From Streptomyces hawaiiensis (GTDB taxonomy: Bacteria > Actinomycetota > Actinomycetes > Streptomycetales > Streptomycetaceae), in assembly GCF_004803895.1 (NCBI RefSeq), contig NZ_CP021978.1, positions 868,001-932,000 on the forward strand: a stretch of DNA of 64,000 nucleotides, read 5' to 3'. Shown piece by piece: positions 41,098 through 49,672 of this stretch. Position numbers and translations under genes: made by a program. The stretch's first letter is position 1; every line of letters starts with the position of its first letter. The notes beneath the pieces were generated by a model that had not been told where the DNA came from, made no database searches, and worked only from the letters and a program-made list of their open reading frames with translations.

Positions 41098-42213
41098 ATG
41101 CCCAGCCCCCGGCCGCCGTACCGCGTGGCCATCATCGGCACCGGCGGTATCGCCCACGCTCATGCCGAAGCCCTCACCGAACTCTCCGAACGCGCCCGGC
41201 TGGTCGCCGTCGCCGACCTCGACCCCACCCGTGCCGCCGAGTTCGCCGACCGATTCTCCGTGCCGCACGTCTTCAACGACCCGCAGGCTCTGCTGGAGAG
41301 CGAAGACCTCGATCTCGTACACATCTGTACGCCCCCGCAGACCCACGTACCGCTGGCAACCACGGTGATGCGGGCCGGCGTCACCGCCTTGGTGGAGAAG
41401 CCGACGGCACTGAGCCTGCACGAGATGGACCAACTGGCCACGGTGCAGGAAGAGACCGGCTCCAAGGTCCTGACCGTCTTCCAGCACCGCTACGGCGCGG
41501 CGGCGGTACGCCTGCGCCGGCTGGCCGGCTCCGGCGCACTGGGCCGGCCACTGGTCGCCACCTGCGAGACCCTCTGGTACCGGCCCGACGCGTACTTCGA
41601 GGTGCCGTGGCGGGGTCGCTGGGACGTCGAGGGCGGCGGCCCCACGATGGGACACGGCATCCACCAGTTCGACCTCATGCTGTCGGTCCTCGGCCCCTGG
41701 TCCCAGATCACCGCACTCGCCGAGCGCCAGGCCCGGCCCACGGACACCGAGGACGTCTCGATCGCCGCCGTCCGGTTCGACAACGGGGCCCTCGCCACGG
41801 TGGTCAACTCCCTGCTGTCCCCCCGGGAGACCTCGCGTCTGCGCTTCGACTTCGAACACGCCACGGTCGAACTCGAACACCTCTACGGCTACCGCGAGGA
41901 ACACTGGCGGTTCACGCCGGCCCCCGGCCGCGAGGATCTCTCGGACCTCTGGACCGACGGTGACGAGCCGGACGTCCCGAGCGGCCACAGGCTCCAGATC
42001 GAGGCCGTGTTCGACGCCTGGGAGACCGGAAAGGAACCCGGCGTCTGTCTGCAAGACGCGCGCCGCACGCTGGAGTTCGCGGCGGCGACGTACGCCTCCG
42101 CCTTCCGCGGTGTCCCCGTCGCCGCGGGCGAACTGACCGACGAGGACCCGTTCGCGCTCAGCATGGACGGCGGCGCCGTGCCGTGGGAACCGGTCAAGGA
42201 GGCCCTCGTATGA
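41098..42213 (+). CDS. Gfo/Idh/MocA-family oxidoreductase
   Basis: A 371-residue NAD(P)-dependent sugar oxidoreductase. ATG 41098 is chosen over an upstream GTG because the Rossmann motif YRVAIIGTGGIAHAHAEAL then falls at about 7-25. The EKPTALSL motif (about 100-107) contains the conserved Lys of the family, and GPTMGHGIHQFD carries the catalytic His region. It oxidises or epimerises a sugar or inositol-like compound taken up by the ABC system. The stop overlaps the next gene (ATGA), so the two form a pair. Confidence 0.9.
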   Translation: MPSPRPPYRVAIIGTGGIAHAHAEALTELSERARLVAVADLDPTRAAEFADRFSVPHVFNDPQALLESEDLDLVHICTPPQTHVPLATTVMRAGVTALVEKPTALSLHEMDQLATVQEETGSKVLTVFQHRYGAAAVRLRRLAGSGALGRPLVATCETLWYRPDAYFEVPWRGRWDVEGGGPTMGHGIHQFDLMLSVLGPWSQITALAERQARPTDTEDVSIAAVRFDNGALATVVNSLLSPRETSRLRFDFEHATVELEHLYGYREEHWRFTPAPGREDLSDLWTDGDEPDVPSGHRLQIEAVFDAWETGKEPGVCLQDARRTLEFAAATYASAFRGVPVAAGELTDEDPFALSMDGGAVPWEPVKEALV

Positions 42214-43172
42214 ACGCTCTTGAGATCCGCCACGACCTGGGTACCTCGGTCACGGTACGCGACGGCGGCACCGAGTTGTTCCGCTACGTGTACCAGCCGG
42301 ACACCGTCCAGCTGGAATCGCCCAAGCCCTACATCCACCCCCTGCGCACCCGGGCCGGCAAGGTGGTCAGCCTGTTCCGTCCCCACGACCACGTGTGGCA
42401 CAAGGGCATCGCCTGGTCCCTGCCCCACGTCGGCGAGGAGAACTTCTGGGGCGGTCCCACGTACATCCACGGACGCTTCTACGTCCAGCTGGAGAACAAC
42501 GGAACCCAGGCCCACCGCCGAGTGGTCGACCTGGACAGGACCGACGGAGCGGCGACGTTCACTCACGATCTGGACTGGACCACCCAGTCCGGCGCGCTCT
42601 TCTTCACCGAACGCAGGACGCTGCGAGCGAGCCTGATCTCCCCGCACGCCTGGGCGTTGACGTTCGAGACGCGGATGACGAACGTCTCCGGAACGGCCGT
42701 CGCCATGGGATCGCCGACCACCAAGGGACGGGAGAACGCCGGCTACGGCGGCCTGTTCTGGCGTGGCCCGCGGTCATTCACCGGCGGACATTTCGTGACC
42801 GAGGAAGGCATGGGTGGCGACGAGGTCCGTGGGCGGCGCATGGAGTGGATGGGCTTCGCGGGCCGCCACGACGAGACGGACGCGCAGTCGCTCGTACTCA
42901 TGCTCGACGACACGGCCAACCCGAGTCACCCGCCGCAGTGGTTCGCCCGGACCGAGGAGTTCGCCTGCCTCAACCCGGCACCGTTCTTCAGCGAGGAGCT
43001 GACCGTCGAGGACGGTGCGACCGTGCGGTTCCGCTACGGCGTCGGGATCGCCGATGCCGACGCGAGCGCGGCTCCCGCACTCGCCGACGCGGTACGCCGG
43101 GTGCTCACACCGTCGGGTACGCCGTCCGCACATGCCGCAGAATCCTCTGCAGGGCGCTTCGGGACGGAGTGA
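42210..43172 (+). CDS. DUF6807 / PmoA-like protein
   Basis: A 320-residue cytoplasmic protein of the family annotated as PmoA (DUF6807), not related to methane monooxygenase. Conserved parts are YVYQPDTVQLESPKPYIHPL (about 22-41), FRPHDHVWHKGIAWSLPHV, WGGPTYIHGRF and GYGGLFWRGPRSF. The histidine cluster HDHVWHKG suggests metal or sugar binding. Genes of this family are often next to Gfo/Idh/MocA oxidoreductases in plant-sugar catabolic operons, as here, but the reaction is not established. Translationally coupled to the preceding gene. Confidence 0.82.
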   Translation: MNALEIRHDLGTSVTVRDGGTELFRYVYQPDTVQLESPKPYIHPLRTRAGKVVSLFRPHDHVWHKGIAWSLPHVGEENFWGGPTYIHGRFYVQLENNGTQAHRRVVDLDRTDGAATFTHDLDWTTQSGALFFTERRTLRASLISPHAWALTFETRMTNVSGTAVAMGSPTTKGRENAGYGGLFWRGPRSFTGGHFVTEEGMGGDEVRGRRMEWMGFAGRHDETDAQSLVLMLDDTANPSHPPQWFARTEEFACLNPAPFFSEELTVEDGATVRFRYGVGIADADASAAPALADAVRRVLTPSGTPSAHAAESSAGRFGTE

Positions 43173-43200
43173 TCCGCCCCTGCTCGCTGTGCAACCCCCC

Positions 43201-43235
43201 GGCGTGCACTCCCCGCTCACCAGGGAGTGCACGCC
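43201..43235. terminator. Stem-loop terminator of ABC system 1 operon
   Basis: GGCGTGCACTCCC (43201-43213) pairs perfectly with GGGAGTGCACGCC (43223-43235), 29 bases after the PmoA-like gene. Confidence 0.8.
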
Positions 43236-43369
43236 TTCTTCACTACCCCGGCTGCTGCGATCGCCGTAGCCGCAAGTGCCTGCGAACGTCAGCGAGGCAG
43301 TACCAGACACGTACGAGCACGATGGCGGCCCTGATTGTCCGCTCGAACGCAGGACGGCCCCCGCCTGTG

Positions 43370-43621
43370 TCACTTTTCGCCCCAAGTAGTTCCAGAACCT
43401 CGTTGACGTTGCACTGGGTCGATTCTGTCCAGGCCGCCTCCACTTCGCCGTAGTGGCGAGTCGTCACGAAGGGCGACGGCCAGCACCTCGTTCTTGCCCG
43501 ACCCGGCGCTGAGGAACAGCCCCTCGACGACCACCACATTGACGATGACGAACGCCCAGATCGCCCAACGCGCCGCGGCCCCGCAAGCACGGTGCCAAGG
43601 ACGATTGTTCGCTGCCGTCAC
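43370..43621 (-). pseudogene. Membrane oxidoreductase N-terminal remnant
   Basis: The minus-strand frame reads ARWAIWAFVIVNVVVVEGLF followed by LSAGSGKNEVLAVA, resembling the first transmembrane helix of ferric-reductase-like ferredoxin reductase proteins, then degenerates. The remaining domains are absent. The rest of 43236-43743 shows no other gene. Weak assignment. Confidence 0.35.
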
Positions 43622-43743
43622 GCTCCCAGTACACCGGTGTTACACACCTGGGCGCTGCCGGGGCGCCTTCGCCTGCGCGCGGAGATCCCGCCTGGTGGAG
43701 CAATCGCGGCGGAGCTGCACCCGGCGATTTCACAACCGTTACA

Positions 43744-44748
43744 GTGGTGCCGACCCTGTCCACCGCGTCGGAGCCGACCTTGCCGAACCTGTCCCACCTC
43801 GAGAAGATCTTCTCCGACGAGGGTGACGGTGCCGCCGGCCCCATGCGGTCGCCCGGCTGGCAAAGCGACGTATCGCCGCAGGGACTCACGGTGACATTGA
43901 TCGCCGACTACACGTTCCCCGTCCGGGCGTGGTTGCCGTCGGCGGCGATCGTGGCACTGCTCGGAGAGTTCAACGTGACCGCGGGTGCCGCCCGTACGAC
44001 GATCAGCAGGCTGATGCGCCGAGGGGTGCTGGAGAGCAGCCGGCAAGGGCGGTACAGCTCCTACCGGCTGACATCGCAGGCCGCCGTCGATCTGTGGAGC
44101 GGCGCCAGTTCGATCGCCACCTTCACCACCCAACCCGACTCATGGGACGGTCGGTGGACACTGATCGCCTTCTCCGTCCCGGAACAGGAGAGCACGCGGC
44201 GGCGCGCGCTGCGCACCGCGCTGCGGTGGCGCGGATTCGCGCCGCTGTACGACGCGCTCTGGGTGTCGCCTCATCCCCTGACCCCCAAGGGGCGGATCGA
44301 GGTGGCCGACCTGGCGCGGGGAGCGGTGACCGTGTTCCGCGCACGGCAGGAGGAACTGGACACGGAGGCCGACCGCAACCCGGTCGAAGCGTGGGACCTG
44401 CCCGGCATCGCCGAGCACTACCAGGCTTTCATCGACCGCTGGAGCGGCTTGCTTGCGCACATCAGCACCGACCGCGTCACCGGTGCCGACGCGGTGCGCG
44501 CACGGACCGAGGTCATGCACGCCTACCGGCACTTCCCCATTCTGGACCCGCTGCTCCCCATCGGTCTGCTGCCGCCCGGCTGGCCCCGCTCACGGGCGCG
44601 GGAAGTCTGCGTCGCGGTGTACGACGGCCTGCTCCAGCCGGCCCAGGACCATGTCCGCTCCGTAGTGACCAGATTCGCGCAGGGGCCGCACCCCGACATC
44701 AGGGCCCATACGATCGCCGGCATGAGTGCGGGTATCGGCCACGGCTGA
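43744..44748 (+). CDS. PaaX-family transcriptional regulator
   Basis: A 334-residue protein; GTG 43744 is the longest start, but an internal ATG at 43843 (MRSPGWQSDVSPQGL) would give about 301 residues, nearer the family length. The N-terminal HTH (about 45-115) includes GAARTTISRLMRRGVLESSR and GRYSSYRLTSQA. The central and C-terminal PaaX domains have WDGRWTLIAFSVPEQESTRR and HAYRHFPILDPLLPIGLLPP. PaaX proteins repress phenylacetate and related genes and respond to CoA thioesters. No paa genes are nearby, so the target is unclear. Confidence 0.88.
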   Translation: MVPTLSTASEPTLPNLSHLEKIFSDEGDGAAGPMRSPGWQSDVSPQGLTVTLIADYTFPVRAWLPSAAIVALLGEFNVTAGAARTTISRLMRRGVLESSRQGRYSSYRLTSQAAVDLWSGASSIATFTTQPDSWDGRWTLIAFSVPEQESTRRRALRTALRWRGFAPLYDALWVSPHPLTPKGRIEVADLARGAVTVFRARQEELDTEADRNPVEAWDLPGIAEHYQAFIDRWSGLLAHISTDRVTGADAVRARTEVMHAYRHFPILDPLLPIGLLPPGWPRSRAREVCVAVYDGLLQPAQDHVRSVVTRFAQGPHPDIRAHTIAGMSAGIGHG

Positions 44749-44860
44749 CGGCAGGCCGCCGCGAGTGTGATCGGGCGGGCTTCGAAGGCGTCACACCGTG
44801 CCTCCAGCGCCTGCGATCTGTCGAATCCGCGTCGAAGACAACAGAGTTGGGCGCCAATGA

Positions 44861-44920
44861 TTGACAGATCGGCACCCGATCGGGAATGTACCTGTTGCAA
44901 GAGATGTGGGAACGCTCCCA
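44861..44920 (+). promoter_or_regulatory. Promoter plus TGGGAACGCTCCCA operator
   Basis: TTGACA (44861-44866), a 17-base spacer and GAATGT (44884-44889), followed by the near-perfect dyad TGGGAACGCTCCCA at 44907-44920. The box is one base per half-site from the known CebR operator TGGGAGCGCTCCCA. A related box is at 49055. The leader to ATG 45278 is about 360 bases long with no recognisable gene. Confidence 0.6.
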
Positions 44921-45277
44921 GAGGTGCAGCACACGACGAGTGGAAGGAGAGGCACACCCCTGCTCCGCTTCCGCAGAATCAACACCTCCCCATCAGACGG
45001 GCGGGCAGGTGGGCGCGGAGGGCCGCTCCCACAATGAGTCACGGTTCGGCCGGTGTTCAGCGGCTCGCCGCGTCTCTGCCAGCAAGGCCACACCACGCCG
45101 ATGACCACCACGGGCAGGACCGGAACGTCCTCCACCGTGCGCGATTCGCCGACCTGACCACCCCCACGACCACTCCCCCCACCACCAGGGTCAGCCTCAC
45201 CGCCGCGGCATCACCGACGTCTCTTCCCGGCGCCTGACCGAGCAGCGCTCCGCACACCCCCCACACCAGGAGTCTTC

Positions 45278-46162
45278 ATGACCATGCAACGGCGTAGCTT
45301 CCTGACCCTGAGCGCGGTCGGAGCCGCAGGCGTAGGCATGTCCCTGCTCGGCACGGGCCAGGCAGGTGCCACCGCGCGGGCGGGAGCTCCGACCCAGCGG
45401 TTCGCGGTCGGCGTGCGCCAGTACGCCTGGAGCCGCGGCAGCCGCCGGTGGACCACCTACGTCTACTACCCCGCCACCGGCGCCCCCGGCGGCTCCCCGG
45501 TCACCAACGCCCCCGTCGCCCAGGGCGTCTTCCCGGTCTGCGAGTTCATGCACGGCTTCAGCAGCAGCCCGCAGAAGTCCCTGGCGATCATCCGCCCCCT
45601 GGCCGAGGCCGGCTTCATCGTCCCCGCCCCCCACTTCGCCGACCTCAGTGGCCAAGACGTCTACAACGGCAACCAGTCCAAGGACGTCTCCGAGGTCATC
45701 ACCCGGACCCTCGCCCTCAACACGGCGAGCGACCCGCTGGCCGGCCACCTCAACACAGCAGTCGGAGTCGGTGTCTCCGGCCACTCGATGGGCGGCATGA
45801 CCACCCACGGCCTGCTCACGGCCTGGCCGGACGCACGGATCACCGCCGCGATCCCCATGTCCTGTGTGGACATGGGCAACCCGAGCCCGTCGGTCCGCAC
45901 CAAGGTCCTGTTCACGCACGGAGACCGGGACGGAACGTGCCCGATCTCCTCCGCCCGCCAGGCGTACCGGGAACTGCCCGCCGCCAAGGCGTTCCTGACC
46001 TTCCGCGGCGCCGGGCACAGCAACTACTTCGGCGACTCCCGCACCGTCAACACCTCCGTGGACTGGATGCGGTGGAGCCTCTACGGCGACACCGGGGCCC
46101 GCGACCGCCTTAGCGCCGACGCCGCATCCAGCACGACCACCTGGGAATCCGCCCTGAGCTGA
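45278..46162 (+). CDS. Tat-exported alpha/beta hydrolase
   Basis: A 294-residue secreted hydrolase. The Tat signal MTMQRRSFLTLSAVGAAGVG has the twin arginines and ends near ATA (about 33). The catalytic Ser170 is in VGVSGHSMGGM, a probable Asp is in FTHGDRDGT (about 218) and His247 in GAGHSNY. The fold is like the chlorophyllase/cutinase-type esterases (MHGFSSSPQ oxyanion region). It is strongly similar to the longer protein at 62464. It may remove ester groups from pectin or lignin-carbohydrate. ATG 45278 follows CAGGAGTC. Confidence 0.85.
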   Translation: MTMQRRSFLTLSAVGAAGVGMSLLGTGQAGATARAGAPTQRFAVGVRQYAWSRGSRRWTTYVYYPATGAPGGSPVTNAPVAQGVFPVCEFMHGFSSSPQKSLAIIRPLAEAGFIVPAPHFADLSGQDVYNGNQSKDVSEVITRTLALNTASDPLAGHLNTAVGVGVSGHSMGGMTTHGLLTAWPDARITAAIPMSCVDMGNPSPSVRTKVLFTHGDRDGTCPISSARQAYRELPAAKAFLTFRGAGHSNYFGDSRTVNTSVDWMRWSLYGDTGARDRLSADAASSTTTWESALS

Positions 46163-46404
46163 GGAGCAACCAGGCATAGCCCGGGTGCGCGGGTCTGCCG
46201 TGATCGCCGCGCATCCGGACCGTGCAGGGTGCGTGGCCGCCCACGGACGCCCGCGAGGTCAGCCGCCGCGCACTCGACTGTGTTCGTTTCCAGGCCAGCG
46301 TGGGCACCACCGCCCGAACAGCGGGCGGCTCCGGCCGCTCCCACTCGTACAGATAGGTCCACTTGGGGGTCCGACACCCTCAAGGACGCAAGAGAGGAAA
46401 GTTC

Positions 46405-47643
46405 ATGGTTTCACTAGCAGGGAAGATCAGAGTCATTTTCCTTGCCGTCCTGTTGGCAGTTGCCGCATCTGTGTACGGCGCGGCGCATCAGGCATCGGCC
46501 GATACCGTGGCACAGTCAGGCGCTTCGCAGATCGTGGCCGACATGGGCGCGGGTTGGAATCTGGGGAACCAACTCGAAGCCACCACCAACGGATACCCCA
46601 GTGAAACAGCGTGGGGCCAGCCGACGGTATCGCAGGCCCTCATCGACAAAGTAAAGGCGGCGGGGTTCAAGACGATCCGGATCCCGGTCTCCTACCTGGG
46701 ATACATAGGGTCCGGCCCGAATTACACGATCAACGCCGCCTGGCTGAACAGAGTCCAAGAAGTCGTCAACTATGCCTATAACAGGGGCCTGCATGTACTG
46801 ATCAACATGCACGGCGACGGGTACAAGAGCGTCAACGGCTCCTGGCTGATCTGCGATTCCCCCTCCCAGGCGACGATCAAGGCCAAGTACGAGAAAGCTT
46901 GGCAGCAGATCGCGAACAGGTTCAAGAACTACGACCAGCGCCTGATCCTCGAGTCCATGAACGAAGAGTTCGACGGGCAGTACGGCCGTCCGACCCAACC
47001 GTGCTACTCAAACATCAACAGCTACAACCAGATCTTCGTGGACACCGTGCGCAAAACAGGCGGCAACAACAGTTCGAGGTGGCTGCTCGTGGCCGGCTGG
47101 AACACGAACATCGATTACACCGCCGGGAATTACGGCTTCGCGCTTCCGTCCGACCAATACCGCTCCCCCTCCATTCCCGCGAATGAGCGGCGGATCATGA
47201 TCTCCGTTCACCACTACAGCCCGTGGGACTTCGCCGGGGAGGAGAGCGGCACCATCACGCAATGGGGCCGAGCAGCGACCAACCCGTCGAGGACGTCGAC
47301 CTGGGGACAGGAGGACTATCTGGACGCGCAGTTCAAGACGATGCGCGACGTATTCGTCACGAAGGGGTATCCGGTGGTGGTGGGCGAATACGGCGCCATC
47401 GACAAGTCATCCTTCGATTCGTCGAACAACAGGTATCGCGCGGACTTCGCACGGGCCGTCGCGGCCACCGCCAAGAAGTACGGCGCGGCCTCCATCTACT
47501 GGGACAACGGTGCAACCGATCGGTACGGGTTCGGGCTGTTCAACCGGCGCTCCCTCACGATCACCCAGCAGGGCATCATCAACGCCATCATGACCGGCGT
47601 CAGCGGCAGTGTCGCCGCCTCCGGCCTTCCGTCCGGCACGTAG
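46405..47643 (+). CDS. Secreted GH5 endoglucanase-type glycosidase
   Basis: A 412-residue secreted enzyme. ATG 46405 follows AGAGGAAAG; the signal peptide is about 1-32. The (beta/alpha)8 barrel has ADMGAGWNLGNQLEA (about 45-59), the acid/base Glu187 in ILESMNEEF, HHYSPWDF and the nucleophile Glu328 in VVVGEYGAI. There is no carbohydrate-binding module. The family cleaves beta-1,4-glucan, xyloglucan or mannan. The AT content of the first 350 bases is higher than in its neighbours, which could mean transfer from another lineage. Confidence 0.9.
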   Translation: MVSLAGKIRVIFLAVLLAVAASVYGAAHQASADTVAQSGASQIVADMGAGWNLGNQLEATTNGYPSETAWGQPTVSQALIDKVKAAGFKTIRIPVSYLGYIGSGPNYTINAAWLNRVQEVVNYAYNRGLHVLINMHGDGYKSVNGSWLICDSPSQATIKAKYEKAWQQIANRFKNYDQRLILESMNEEFDGQYGRPTQPCYSNINSYNQIFVDTVRKTGGNNSSRWLLVAGWNTNIDYTAGNYGFALPSDQYRSPSIPANERRIMISVHHYSPWDFAGEESGTITQWGRAATNPSRTSTWGQEDYLDAQFKTMRDVFVTKGYPVVVGEYGAIDKSSFDSSNNRYRADFARAVAATAKKYGAASIYWDNGATDRYGFGLFNRRSLTITQQGIINAIMTGVSGSVAASGLPSGT

Positions 47644-47813
47644 CAGGACCCGAGTCCCGGCGACGGGTACATACCTCTACATACCTCGTGGGCGCGCAGT
47701 TGGGCCGAGTGGTGATGCCACACGGTGTGCGATCTCGTCAACTGCGCGTCGACCAGCCGGAGAAGCTACGCTGCTCCGCATCTGGGAGCACGTTTGACAA
47801 ACGGAGGACAGCG

Positions 47814-48143
47814 ATGTCTTCACGTGTATCGACCGATGAGGAGGTGTCTGCCGGGCTGGCCGGTGTGTCGCGCTCAGGAGTTCTGCGGTCTCTCAGAGCC
47901 CGGCTCAATCCGGAGGACATCGGCCTGCCCTCATACGAGCGGCGGTGGGTACCCGGCCTGCGGCGCGAGGAGCTGGCGGGAGTGTCATACGCGTACTACG
48001 CACGCCTGGAACAGGGCTACAGCGAAACCATGTCGACCGAGGTGATGGCCGCCGTGGCCCACGCACTGCGTTTGGCCGAGGAGGAACGGGACCATCTGAT
48101 CCGGCTCGCCCAGCCCGACCGGAACCGCACACCGCTGTCCAGC
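47814..48143 (+). pseudogene. XRE/MmyB-type regulator, truncated
   Basis: ATG 47814 follows ACGGAGGA and opens a frame of about 110 native residues: LRSLRARLNPEDIGLPSYE, RRWVPGLRREELAGVSYAYY and ARLEQGYSETMS, the HTH and linker of MmyB-type regulators. The HTH lacks three residues (normally REELAQLAGVS). The C-terminal ligand domain is replaced at about 48143 by the 3' end of the opposing PL11 pseudogene. It is inactivated by the same deletion event that joined the two. Confidence 0.72.
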
Positions 48144-48996
48144 TCAGTGACTGTTCGGCAGCGCGACGGTGGGGCGGGGTGGCGTAGGCATCTTGCTGCC
48201 GATGAAGGAGCTGGGGTGCGGGGGGCTGGTTGTAGGCAGTGTTCTGCCAGGCCAGGGCCGTGCGGTACTGGGTGTCGTGGAGGATGGTCGTGATCCGCGT
48301 ATTGGTCTGGTACGGCGTGGAGTAGATCCGCAGGGCCGTGTTGTCGGACGTCGGCCAGATGACTTCCTCGCGCCAGTCGCCGAGGATGTCGCCGGACAAG
48401 GACGGCGTCGACGGTGCCGTTGTCGGAGTGGACCCCGGCGCCGGTGAGCAGGCGGGTGTCGGCCGGAGGTGCCGTACTTGTCGATGTCGGTGCCGTCGAG
48501 GAGTTCGCGCGTAGTGTCGCCGTCCCACCACGCCAGGAAGTTGCTGGGTCGGGCTTACGACTGGCGACCACCGCGCCCTTGGGGTTGCGGACGCCACTCA
48601 CGAGCGACGACCACGACTCTGCGCCCGCGCTGCCGGACCAGATGTCACCGGACACGTCCCGGCCGTTGTCACCGCCGGCCGGGGTGGACCAGAGGACTTG
48701 GCCGGTCCTCGCGTCCGCCATCCAGGAGGACGGCTTGGAGCTGTCCTCGTCGACCTTGAACTCCTCCAGACCCGGCCGGGGCGGGTCGAGGTCGCCCACG
48801 TGCATCGCGTCCGGCCCCGGTCGAGGCGTTCCACCTGCCGCGCGGTCGCGGCGTGCGCGGTCTGCGGTATTCCGGTGAGTGCGGGAAGGGTCAGTGCGGT
48901 GGCGGCCGTCAGGCCGCCGAACAGCCAATTGTTTGACCTGCGTTGGAATCGCCATGGGCGCAATGCGGTGCGCGGACGCCGGTGCGGGACGGTCAC
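48144..48996 (-). pseudogene. PL11 rhamnogalacturonan lyase with large internal deletion
   Basis: GTG 48996 behind CCGGAGG starts a signal peptide (LFGGLTAATALTLPALTGIP) and ATARQVERLDRG, the usual mature N-terminus of PL11 lyases. The sequence then jumps, in another frame, to MHVGDLDPPRPGLEEFKVDE and SSWMADARTGQVLWSTPAGG, and in a third frame to SGDILGDWREEVIWPTSDNT and YRTALAWQNTAYNQPP. About 300 central residues and several frames are lost. An intact gene would encode a secreted lyase cutting the rhamnogalacturonan I backbone. Confidence 0.88.
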
Positions 48997-49054
48997 TACG
49001 ACCTCCGGTGTTGGGGGTATGAAGATCGCGGGGCAGGCGGTCCAACCACAGATG

Positions 49055-49068
49055 TGGGAACGTTCCCA
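49055..49068. promoter_or_regulatory. TGGGAACGTTCCCA operator
   Basis: A perfect 14-base palindrome 59 bases upstream of the PL11 pseudogene start, related to the box at 44907. It also lies on the 5' side of the GH53 gene at 49673. CebR-like LacI repressors bind this kind of site. Confidence 0.65.
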
Positions 49069-49312
49069 TTCGCTGGGAAGATAGATGTTCACTGATGGCC
49101 CGTCAAGCATTCTGTTGGGCTTTTCTGTTCACGCATGTTCGGATGCGAGTCAACGAGATGTTCCGTGCGCAGCCTCGCCCCGTCGCTGCATTCCTTCTAA
49201 AAGGCACTTGAACTGCGCCGACTCCCGCTGCTTCAGACAGCTCACGGCCGAGGCGCGGCGTACCCCCACCCACAGGATCGCACTGCTTCTTCCATGGATT
49301 GGTGAGCAATGG

Positions 49313-49413
49313 TTGACAGCTTCGTGCCCGATCGAGAAGCTGCGTGATGCACCTCAAGTTCGTTGTGATGCGATTACGCACATACGTCGCCAACACCTCT
49401 GTGATCGCTCACA
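49313..49413 (+). promoter_or_regulatory. GH53 upstream region: promoter and TGTGATCGCTCACA operator
   Basis: TTGACA (49313-49318) with a 17-base spacer to GAAGCT resembles the promoter at 44861, including the shared CCCGATCG. The dyad TGTGATCGCTCACA at 49400-49413 shares GTGA-N4-TCAC with the two operators at 37673 and 37707. The rest of 49069-49672 has no recognisable gene. Confidence 0.55.
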
Positions 49414-49672
49414 GTTCAGACTTGGAGGAGCGTCCCTGGCATGCCACGGCCGCGCCCTTCGACACGTGCCGCTCGTAAGCACTCCTGCCTTAGTTGCTGC
49501 CACACCGAGGGAGGCTCATCGGCCGGATCGCACGCGGCTACACCAACTCCTCAAGCGTGAGAGCCAGTTGCCCCAATCACCCGCCTCGCTCCTGGAAGTC
49601 TCTTCCTCACTGACCCGCTCTCCGCCGACCGCGACGTCTCCCCCTGCGAACGACGGAAGGAAAGGACCGAGC

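Noticed and set aside
40087..42054. A 655-codon open frame on the minus strand
   Set aside because: It overlaps two clear plus-strand genes (binding protein and oxidoreductase) and shows shadow composition rich in Gly, Val and Arg.
42210..43172. Methane monooxygenase subunit (PmoA)
   Set aside because: The family name is misleading. The protein is soluble, lacks transmembrane helices and copper-site motifs, and sits in a sugar operon.
43236..43743. A real leftward membrane gene
   Set aside because: Only one plausible helix is present and the frame decays into non-coding composition, so it is listed as a weak remnant.
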